Assembly: GCA_030018645.1 (NCBI GenBank)
Contig: JASEHX010000029.1
Location: 1-12,693 of the forward strand
Direction of reading: 5' to 3'
From: Candidatus Margulisiibacteriota bacterium
GTDB taxonomy: Bacteria; Margulisbacteria; WOR-1; O2-12-FULL-45-9
DNA length: 12,693 nt
In this document: in pieces, positions 1 through 5,324 of the stretch
How the letters are laid out: every line of letters begins with the position of its first letter
Position numbering within the stretch: the stretch's first letter is position 1
Position numbers and translations under genes: made by a program
The notes under the pieces: generated by a model
The model's input: only the letters and a program-made list of their open reading frames with translations
What the model was told of the DNA's origin: nothing
Database searches by the model: none

Positions 1-114
1 CTGCCCCGTCAACGCAATAATATCATTTGGCTCTAATACTTGCCCAATTCTTTTTCCTAACTCAACCGTTTCTTCCGCCTTTTTTGTATTATAAATATTT
101 CCTTCATTTGTCAT
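1..114 (-). CDS. tsaE: TsaE, tRNA t6A biosynthesis ATPase (N-terminal part)
   Basis: The first 38 codons of a minus-strand gene run off the left edge. They read MTNEGNIYNTKKAEETVELG and continue with an IGQVLEPNDIIALTGQ segment. The EET..LG..IG pattern, followed by a 'pGD.i.L.G' strand, is the N-terminus of the TsaE/YjeE family; the Walker A loop (LGAGKT) would follow immediately outside the window. TsaE is the ATPase that drives the TsaB-TsaD complex in making N6-threonylcarbamoyladenosine at tRNA position 37. The ATG at 114 is chosen because no in-frame start giving a family-like N-terminus lies further upstream. The start codon lies inside a tandem CATTTGT repeat (105-118), and no strong Shine-Dalgarno sequence is visible. 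It is probably the last gene seen of the tilS-folP-folK run. Identification rests on the N-terminus only. Confidence 0.75.
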   Translation of the reverse strand, partial: MTNEGNIYNTKKAEETVELGKRIGQVLEPNDIIALTGQ

Positions 115-193
115 TTGTCCCGATACTTTATTATTACATTCAATTGTGTTTCGGGATCCCGCAAAGCGGGAACATTGGTCATTGGTCATTTAC
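105..193. repeat. Composite repeat: heptad repeats flanking a palindrome
   Basis: Two copies of CATTTGT (105-118) are followed by about 33 unremarkable bases. Then come a perfect 10-bp palindrome CGGGATCCCG (152-161) and an overlapping hairpin TCCCGC-AAA-GCGGGA (157-171). The stretch closes with CATTGGT, CATTGGT, CATTTAC (173-193). The two heptads differ by one base. The element fills the gap between folK and tsaE and supplies the tsaE start codon. There is no T-run after the hairpin in either direction, so an intrinsic terminator is unlikely. Confidence 0.7.
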
Positions 194-197
194 CCCA

Positions 198-812
198 CTA
201 CCATCTCTCATAATCGTCCGTCCCCGCCCCTTTGATCTCTTTAAACCCCGGTATTTCGTCATCGTAGGTTTCGCCGGTTTCCGCTTTCCGCGCCTCATAC
301 AACGCCTCAACCGTTTTTTCAAGGATAGGATGCATAAGTGACGGCGCAATGTCCTTCATGGGTTTTAAAACAAATAAGCGTTCATGCATCAGGGGATGGG
401 GAATTTGCAGCTTGTCGTCTGAAATAATTACTCCATCATATATTAAAATGTCAATATCAATGGTCCGGGGGCCCCATTCTAGTTCTCTTTCCCGACCCAG
501 TGCCGCTTCGATTTCATGGATCAACTCCAACAGCTTATACGGATCAAGCTTGGTTTTAATTTCCACCGCCGCATTAATATAGGGCGGCTGCGATCCGCCG
601 CCTTCGGCTTGGGTTTCATAATTGGCCGAATGGCGGATGACCTGGATATTGGGGTTTTTTTCCAGCAAAAAGATGGCTTGTTCAATGTATTCTTCGCGAT
701 CGCCCACGTTTGACCCCAATCCAAGGTAAACAATCGCTGCGCCTTTCTTCGTTTTTACACTTCCCTTACCCTTCCTTGCCCTCCCTTGCTTTTTCCCCTT
801 TTTCTTTGCCAT
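198..812 (-). CDS. folK: HPPK: 6-hydroxymethyl-7,8-dihydropterin pyrophosphokinase
   Basis: FolK transfers pyrophosphate from ATP to 6-hydroxymethyl-7,8-dihydropterin, the step before dihydropteroate synthase in folate synthesis. From the ATG at 812 the protein has 204 residues. The HPPK core is about residues 26-170, with YLGLGSNVGDRE at 29-40, the signature WGPRTIDIDILIYDG at 113-127 and IPHPLMHERL at 137-146. The start is set by AGGAGG at 818-823: it is 5 nt from this ATG but only 2 nt from the GTG at 815. The folP stop and this ATG overlap as TGATG, which suggests translational coupling. Two additions are unusual for a family of about 160 residues: a Lys/Arg/Gly-rich N-terminal arm (residues 2-24) and an acidic C-terminal tail ending DDYERW. 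The arm is encoded by a biased purine run. Confidence 0.95.
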   Translation of the reverse strand: MAKKKGKKQGRARKGKGSVKTKKGAAIVYLGLGSNVGDREEYIEQAIFLLEKNPNIQVIRHSANYETQAEGGGSQPPYINAAVEIKTKLDPYKLLELIHEIEAALGRERELEWGPRTIDIDILIYDGVIISDDKLQIPHPLMHERLFVLKPMKDIAPSLMHPILEKTVEALYEARKAETGETYDDEIPGFKEIKGAGTDDYERW

Positions 813-2011
813 CACTTCCTCCTTACTATGGCCTCAACCATTTTAACCGTTCTTTTGGCCGCTTTGACATCATGCACGCGAACAATATTAGCTCCATTGG
901 CGGCTGATAGAGCAACCATGGCCAGCGTTCCTTCCAAGCGATCTTCTACCGGCAAATCCAACACCTTACCAATCACAGATTTGCGGGAAGGCCCTACTAA
1001 GATTGGGCAGCCGAGCACTTTTAATTCGCACAGTTTCTTGACGATTTCAAGGTTCTGTTCAACGGTTTTCCCGAAACCTATGCCTGGATCAATTATGATT
1101 TGCTCATGTAGTATACCAGCTCTTTTTGCAATTGCAAGCCCTTCTTGCAGATAGCCAATAATTTCCCCCATCAAGTCGGAATAACTTGGGTTAACTTGCA
1201 TATTTTGCGGGGTTCCCTGAATGTGCATTAAGCAAATTGGAACTTTGGCCTGGGCAACCAATTCCGGCATTTTTGGATCAAAGCGCAGACCGGAGATATC
1301 ATTGACCATGGCCGCACCCGCTGAAAGCGCAGCGGCAGCAACTTCGGCCTTAGTGGTATCAATTGAAAGCGGGATCGAGATTTTATGTATTAATTTCTCA
1401 ATGACTGGGACAACGCGGTCAATTTCTTCCTCCGCGCTTATACGCTCTGACCCCGGCCGGGTAGATTCTCCGCCAATATCAATAATATCTGCGCCTTCTG
1501 CTGCCATTTGTTCGGCATGGTTTATGGCGGAGTTAAGATCAGAATATTTCCCTCCGTCAGAAAATGAATCGGGCGTTACATTTAATATCCCCATAATATA
1601 TGTGCGTTTTGCAAAATCAAACAGTTGCTGGCCAATTGTCATAGGCCGCGGAACATAATCGTAATATTGGAGAATTGTTTCTATTTCACCAGCTATCTGC
1701 GGCAAGCCAAATTGGTGCTGTTTAAGTTTGGCCGTAAAAAGCCTAAAGTGCTTCAGTGTCCCTAAAATCAAGACATCGGTCTTTTCAATTGATTGGTTTA
1801 GCGCCCCGTAAGCCGCAGCCGCTTCGCCCCCAATTGCCAGCATTTCTTGTTTAATAATATTCGCCGCAACGGCTTTTATATCTTTAACTTTTACCGCCCT
1901 AAAGACGGCCTTGGGTGCCATAATCTCAACCGCTATCGGCTCCACCCCGATTGATGTTAATTCCCTTTTAGCATCTTCTAAATTAGAAATTAATATCACT
2001 CTATTTAACAT
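812..2011 (-). CDS. folP: Dihydropteroate synthase with N-terminal extra domain
   Basis: FolP condenses 6-hydroxymethyl-7,8-dihydropterin pyrophosphate with p-aminobenzoate to give 7,8-dihydropteroate. The 399-residue protein has the TIM-barrel DHPS core from about residue 126 to the end. Visible motifs are ILNVTPDSFSDGG (142-154), DIGGESTRPG (178-187), SIDTTKAEV (216-224), DISGLRF (238-244), IIIDPGIGFGKT (305-316) and GPSRKSVIG (340-348). Residues 1-125 form an additional alpha/beta domain of the kind known from clostridial-type DHPS; usual DHPS proteins have about 280 residues. The ATG at 2011 has only a weak upstream AGG. The gene lies between tilS and folK, so pterin steps 2 and 3 are adjacent and their ORFs overlap. 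A palindromic repeat lies just upstream in the gap to tilS. Confidence 0.96.
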   Translation of the reverse strand: MLNRVILISNLEDAKRELTSIGVEPIAVEIMAPKAVFRAVKVKDIKAVAANIIKQEMLAIGGEAAAAYGALNQSIEKTDVLILGTLKHFRLFTAKLKQHQFGLPQIAGEIETILQYYDYVPRPMTIGQQLFDFAKRTYIMGILNVTPDSFSDGGKYSDLNSAINHAEQMAAEGADIIDIGGESTRPGSERISAEEEIDRVVPVIEKLIHKISIPLSIDTTKAEVAAAALSAGAAMVNDISGLRFDPKMPELVAQAKVPICLMHIQGTPQNMQVNPSYSDLMGEIIGYLQEGLAIAKRAGILHEQIIIDPGIGFGKTVEQNLEIVKKLCELKVLGCPILVGPSRKSVIGKVLDLPVEDRLEGTLAMVALSAANGANIVRVHDVKAAKRTVKMVEAIVRRK

Positions 2012-2027
2012 TTTATTAACCTAGTGT

Positions 2028-2076
2028 CCCTCTCCCCCTGGGAGAGGGGGGTATTTTTCACATAAGCGGGTGAGGG
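2028..2076. repeat. CCCTCTCCC hairpin element with GGGTGAGGG tail
   Basis: CCCTCTCCC (2028-2036) and GGGAGAGGG (2040-2048) form a perfect 9-bp stem with a CCT loop. About 19 bases later comes GGGTGAGGG (2068-2076). The same two-part arrangement recurs inside nadB at 10174-10220. Repeats of this type (CCCTCTCCC..GGGAGAGGG..GGTGAGGG) are widely dispersed in bacterial genomes. The element fills most of the tilS-folP gap and ends just before the tilS stop codon. No T-run follows the hairpin in the direction of transcription, so it does not look like an intrinsic terminator, although it could affect mRNA processing. Confidence 0.85.
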
Positions 2077-2077
2077 T

Positions 2078-3463
2078 TCATATTAATTCCAGCTTTACCA
2101 CTTTCTTGGTGTTCTTAGTAACCTTCGCCCTCTCATCCAACCGCACCCCGGCGACCCAAACAATTGCCCCGCGACATTCAATAATTGGAATCAAATCGCG
2201 CAGGTCAGCGGGTATTTTTTCGTCAACCAAAAGATCCTGCAATTTCTTGCCGTCCGTCATCCCTAGGGGCACAAGCTTATCCCCTTCCCTGCGGCTGCGG
2301 ACAACCAGATTTTTACTAAGAAAGGCATAATCAACAAAGGCCTGGCTGGCTGGGGCTTTATTTATCAACCCAATATTAACTTCGTTAAGGAGGCTGGCTC
2401 TAAGAATTTTGCCTGCTTCTTTGATCTCTATTTCTCCCGGGATCGGCAAAGTATATGTGTATTCTACTTTTTTGAGCTGCAGAGGACGTTGTCTTGATAT
2501 GGAGAGATTTCCCTGGTCACCTGCAATATAGATGCCGTCCGGCAAATGCAATTCCCATTTTTCGGTTTTGTTCAAACTATCCAAGATACTGCGGATATGT
2601 ACATAGGAAAGGTTGGTTAAGTCGCCTTTTATATTTTCAATGGCCAGCCGGATAATATGGCTTTGGATCGGCCCCTCCTGTTTATTTAGTTTGTCAAGAT
2701 CAATCGCCAGCCGGTTTTCGCTGGTTTCCAAAGAGCACCTTTGCAGGGCTTGTTCAGCTTTGTCCTCAATATATTGCTTGTCATCGGTCAGCAATAAGAT
2801 GGTCTGTAAAATGATTTCTTTAATATTCAGGTTATATATTTTTAATTGGGGCACTAATTTCAATCTTACGCGGTTGCGCAGATATTTTGATTCATAATTG
2901 GTATGGTCGCGCCGCGGGACCAATTTTAAATTGCCCACATAATCTTCGATATTCTTGCGCCATATTTTAATTAGCGGGCGGATAACTTTCCCGCGTCTTA
3001 CCGGTATTCCGCAAAGCCCCTTTAGCCCCGCCCCGCGCAGCAAGCGCATTAAAAAGGTCTCGATATTATCGTCGGCCGTATGGCCAACCGCAATTTTATT
3101 TGCTCCGGTTTCTTTGGCAACCTTGTCTAAAAATGCATAGCGCACTTCCCGGGCGGCGTGCTCTAAGCTTAAACCATTAGCATTGGCGTAAGCTTGGACG
3201 TCAACCGCTTCAATAGCTGAAGGGACACCCAATCGCTGTGACAGGGATTCGACATATCTGGCATCCAGTTCAGCTTCGCCTTTGCGCAGTAAATGGTTGA
3301 GATGAGCAACCTGCAGGGATATCTGTAAATCATCTTTATATGTGTGAAGCAAATTGAGCAAGGCAACCGAGTCCGCCCCCCCGGAAACGGCAACTACAAT
3401 TTTGTCGCCCGGCTCAATTAAACTGTACTCTCTGATTGCCTCGAAAAATTTATCTTTCAGCAT
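2078..3463 (-). CDS. tilS: tRNA(Ile)-lysidine synthetase TilS
   Basis: TilS adenylates C34 of the CAT-anticodon tRNA-Ile2 and replaces the O2 with lysine, changing the decoding from AUG to AUA. The 461-residue protein has an N-type PP-loop SGGADS (27-32), AHLNHLLRKGEAELDARYV (53-71), AVGHTADDNIETFLMR (125-140), and RDHTNYE followed by RNRVRLKLVP (185-205). The C-terminal substrate-binding region includes RSRREGDKLVPLGM and KKLQDLLVDEKIP, typical of the longer, multi-domain TilS. The gene starts at the ATG at 3463, 13 bases after the stop of a small membrane-protein gene. A tRNA with a CAT anticodon lies at the head of the same strand's gene run (3836-3909), so enzyme and possible substrate may be co-transcribed. 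Confidence 0.96.
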   Translation of the reverse strand: MLKDKFFEAIREYSLIEPGDKIVVAVSGGADSVALLNLLHTYKDDLQISLQVAHLNHLLRKGEAELDARYVESLSQRLGVPSAIEAVDVQAYANANGLSLEHAAREVRYAFLDKVAKETGANKIAVGHTADDNIETFLMRLLRGAGLKGLCGIPVRRGKVIRPLIKIWRKNIEDYVGNLKLVPRRDHTNYESKYLRNRVRLKLVPQLKIYNLNIKEIILQTILLLTDDKQYIEDKAEQALQRCSLETSENRLAIDLDKLNKQEGPIQSHIIRLAIENIKGDLTNLSYVHIRSILDSLNKTEKWELHLPDGIYIAGDQGNLSISRQRPLQLKKVEYTYTLPIPGEIEIKEAGKILRASLLNEVNIGLINKAPASQAFVDYAFLSKNLVVRSRREGDKLVPLGMTDGKKLQDLLVDEKIPADLRDLIPIIECRGAIVWVAGVRLDERAKVTKNTKKVVKLELI

Positions 3464-3476
3464 AAAAATAACCGCT

Positions 3477-3821
3477 TTAGCGAGGGACAGAAAAGGCCTG
3501 CCCGTTTAATGCCCGCAGAGCAGAAAAAAGGCAATGGCCAGCTAAAATCAGCACAATCACAATTTCCAAGTATTCCAAGGGAGAAAAAAAATAAAAACGC
3601 CAGACTGTATTTACCAGCAGGCGCATTCCGAAAAATATCAGTAAATACTTAATCCATAAAAACAAGGCATGCTTCCCATGTCCGCTGACGAATGGGGTTT
3701 GCCGTGCCGATGACAATACTATATAGATCGACGGCACAAACAACAGATATGCGCTTGCCGCAAACGCCTTAATCTTAAACCTTTCTTCCCTCATTTTCTC
3801 TTCCTCATTCTTATCCCCCAT
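3477..3821 (-). CDS. Small membrane protein of unknown function
   Basis: I do not recognise the family. The 114-residue product has a charged, Glu/Lys/Arg-rich N-terminus (1-17) and then three hydrophobic segments, at about residues 19-39, 51-72 and 82-105. The positive and negative charges at the N-terminus suggest it stays in the cytoplasm. There is no signal-peptide cleavage site and no catalytic motif. Two starts are possible: the ATG at 3821, preceded by AGGAAAAGGA, and an ATG at 3794 (residue 10), preceded by GAGG with better spacing. The gene lies 14 bases after the tRNA and 13 bases before tilS, so it is probably part of that transcript. Its identity as a real gene rests on coherent hydrophobic segments and tight packing between neighbours. 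Confidence 0.75.
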   Translation of the reverse strand: MGDKNEEEKMREERFKIKAFAASAYLLFVPSIYIVLSSARQTPFVSGHGKHALFLWIKYLLIFFGMRLLVNTVWRFYFFSPLEYLEIVIVLILAGHCLFSALRALNGQAFSVPR

Positions 3822-3835
3822 TCCTTTTCCTAACC

Positions 3836-3909
3836 TGCCGGGGGCCAGGATTGAACTGGCGACCTAGGGCTTATGAGTCCCTCGCTCTAGCCAACTGAGC
3901 TACCCCGGC
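3836..3909 (-). tRNA. tRNA with CAT anticodon (elongator Met or Ile2)
   Basis: A full cloverleaf is visible on the minus strand: acceptor GCCGGGG (3903-3909) pairs with CCCCGGC (3837-3843), with discriminator A at 3836. The D-stem is GCTC/GAGC. The anticodon loop is CTCATAA (3871-3877) with anticodon CAT at 3873-3875. The variable loop is AGGTC, and the T-arm is GCCAG-TTCAATC-CTGGC. The A31-G39 position at the loop end of the anticodon stem is a mismatch. CCA is not encoded (GGT follows). It is not an initiator: position 1 pairs with 72, and the anticodon stem lacks the three G-C pairs. Elongator tRNA-Met and tRNA-Ile2 (the TilS substrate) share this loop, so the amino acid cannot be decided by eye; nearness to tilS makes Ile2 a real possibility. 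Confidence 0.95.
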
Positions 3910-3924
3910 TCGTGAAGGTTTTTT

Positions 3925-3953
3925 AGAATATCATAATCAAATATCATTTGCAA
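3925..3953 (-). promoter_or_regulatory. Predicted sigma70-type promoter of the tRNA gene
   Basis: On the minus strand, TTGCAA (3948-3953) is followed after exactly 17 bases by TATTCT (3925-3930). Transcription would begin near 3918, about 9 bases before the tRNA, which leaves a short 5' leader for RNase P. Prediction from consensus match and spacing only. Confidence 0.5.
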
Positions 3954-3976
3954 TATAATGGGACGGATGATAAAAT
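3948..3976 (+). promoter_or_regulatory. Predicted promoter of the response regulator gene
   Basis: On the plus strand, the same TTGCAA (3948-3953) is followed after 17 bases by TAAAAT (3971-3976). Transcription would begin near 3983, about 20 bases before the TTG start, leaving room for the AAAGGGGG ribosome-binding site. A TATAAT at 3954-3959 is a rival -10 but has no good -35 at the right distance. Confidence 0.4.
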
Positions 3977-4002
3977 AACGGCTGGAAAAGGGGGAATATG
4001 CC

Positions 4003-4422
4003 TTGAGTGATACTGTAAAAATAATGGTGATTGACGACGAGCCCTCGGTTTTAGAATCTTTCAAAATGATCTTGAAGATCAAGGACTATGATGTTGATAC
4101 TTATCCTGACGGGCCGGCCGCTATTGCCGCCCTCCAAAAAAATAAGTACGACGTAGCTTTTGTAGATTACAAGCTCCCGGGAATGGACGGATTGGAAGTT
4201 TTAAAGAAAATCAAGGAAATTGACCCCGATGTTGAGGTCTGCATTGTAACTGCATATGCCACCGAATCTTCGCATGCCAATGCTATTACTTTGGGAGCAT
4301 TAGAATATCTCCGCAAGCCGTTTTTAATGGAAGAAATCTATGAATTGGTTGAACGGGGCCTTCGCCGGAAGCGCTCCAAAAAAGCCCACCATGACATGGG
4401 CCCGATTGGGCCGATACATTAG
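4003..4422 (+). CDS. Single-domain response regulator (CheY-like receiver)
   Basis: The 139-residue product is a lone receiver domain. Conserved residues are all present: acidic pair D11-D12, phosphoacceptor D55 in VDYKLPGMDG, T83 in IVTAYA, and K105 in LRKPF. After about residue 122 only a basic tail rich in Arg, Lys and His follows, with no DNA-binding or enzymatic output domain, so it must act by protein contact or as a phosphorelay intermediate. No histidine kinase is in the window. The start is TTG at 4003, preceded by AAAGGGGG about 8 bases upstream. The ATG at 3998 reads only ATG-CCT-TGA and overlaps the TTG. It is the only plus-strand gene in the left half and converges on nadA, with the two stop codons overlapping at 4419-4422. 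Confidence 0.93.
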   Translation: MSDTVKIMVIDDEPSVLESFKMILKIKDYDVDTYPDGPAAIAALQKNKYDVAFVDYKLPGMDGLEVLKKIKEIDPDVEVCIVTAYATESSHANAITLGALEYLRKPFLMEEIYELVERGLRRKRSKKAHHDMGPIGPIH

Positions 4423-5324
4423 ACAACTTTTAGCATCTTATCAATTGATCCGCGAGCTTTTTCTATAGTGCCCGCGGGAACAGAAACCTCATACTGCATA
4501 TCTTCAAGGGAAAACAAAACTTTTTCCAGAGTGGTCAACTTCATATTAGGACATAGGCATTTCCCTGTGGCCGGATAAAACTGCTTACTTGGGTATTGCT
4601 TTTTTAAAGTATGAATTATCCCAATTTCTGTCCCAATAATAAATGCGTTTAAGGCTGGATCGCCCGCCTTTTTCAGCATTTGGCCAGTGGATAAGGCCTC
4701 ATCTGCCAGAGCAATTACTTCCGGCCTGCATTCTGGATGAACCATTACGTAAGCATTGGGTTGCTCTATTTTTGCCTTTGTGATATCTTCCGGGCTAATG
4801 CGCATATGTGACGGGCAATAACCGTCATAAAGAATAAATTTCTTATCCGGCACTTTGGTTGAAACGAAGTTCCCCAGGTATTTATCGGGCACAAAGATAA
4901 TTTCCTGGTCCGGCAGACTTTGAACAATTTTCACGGCGTTAGCCGAAGTACAGCAAATATCCGATTCGGCTTTGATATCTGCCCCAGAATTAACATAACA
5001 TACTACTTTAGCATTTGGATTCTTGCTTTTTATTTCTTTTAACTTATCGACATTGATCATGTCCGCCATGGGACAGCCCGCACTAATATCCGGCATTAAG
5101 ACGGTTTTTTGGGGGGAAAGGATTTTGGCTGTTTCGGCCATGAAATATACTCCGCAAAAAACAATAACATTAGCTTTGGTGTTCGCGGCTTGGATCGAAA
5201 GTCCCAGCGAATCTCCCACATAATCGGCAATGTCCTGCACTTCACCAATTTGGTAATTATGCGCCAAAATTACCGCATTGCGCTCCAAGCGAAGCTTACT
5301 GATTTTATCAACTAATAATTCCAC
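4419..5324 (-). CDS. nadA: Quinolinate synthase A
   Basis: NadA condenses iminoaspartate (made by NadB) with dihydroxyacetone phosphate to give quinolinate for NAD synthesis, using a [4Fe-4S] cluster. The 301-residue length is typical of the short form. Motifs include LAHNYQIGEVQDIADYVGDS (20-39), MPDISAGCPMADM (77-89), DGYCPSHMRI (167-176), MVHPEC (194-199) and CLCPNMK near 256-262. By spacing, the cluster ligands are probably C84, C170 and C258 (C256 is the alternative). The start is GTG at 5324, inside the last codons of mnmA (17-nt overlap), with GAGG about 9 bases upstream; translation is likely coupled. NifS in the same operon is a plausible sulfur supplier for the cluster. Confidence 0.97.
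   Translation of the reverse strand: MELLVDKISKLRLERNAVILAHNYQIGEVQDIADYVGDSLGLSIQAANTKANVIVFCGVYFMAETAKILSPQKTVLMPDISAGCPMADMINVDKLKEIKSKNPNAKVVCYVNSGADIKAESDICCTSANAVKIVQSLPDQEIIFVPDKYLGNFVSTKVPDKKFILYDGYCPSHMRISPEDITKAKIEQPNAYVMVHPECRPEVIALADEALSTGQMLKKAGDPALNAFIIGTEIGIIHTLKKQYPSKQFYPATGKCLCPNMKLTTLEKVLFSLEDMQYEVSVPAGTIEKARGSIDKMLKVV

Noticed and set aside
152..171. Hairpin after folK as an intrinsic terminator
   Set aside because: No T-run follows on either strand, and the hairpin is embedded in a repeat; operon continuation into tsaE is equally likely.
198..290. Acidic C-terminal tail of FolK as a frameshifted separate gene
   Set aside because: The frame is continuous, with no internal start or ribosome-binding site, and there is no sign of a second domain.
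27..341. 104-codon plus-strand ORF at the left edge
   Set aside because: It covers the antisense of tsaE, the repeat element and the folK end; a mix of unrelated stretches with no coherent protein signal.
1221..1658. 145-codon plus-strand ORF opposite folP
   Set aside because: Shadow of folP; composition rich in Ser/Ala/Ile without recognisable motifs, and folP motifs occupy the other strand throughout.
2028..2048. GC-rich hairpin between tilS and folP as a terminator
   Set aside because: The downstream side in the direction of transcription lacks a T-run, and a copy lies inside nadB, where termination would be harmful.
3836..3909. Initiator tRNA-fMet
   Set aside because: Position 1 pairs with 72, and the anticodon stem lacks the three consecutive G-C pairs of initiators.
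3998..4006. Two-codon leader ORF (ATG-CCT-TGA) controlling the response regulator
   Set aside because: Such a short overlap arises easily by chance, and a well-placed ribosome-binding site serves the TTG start directly.
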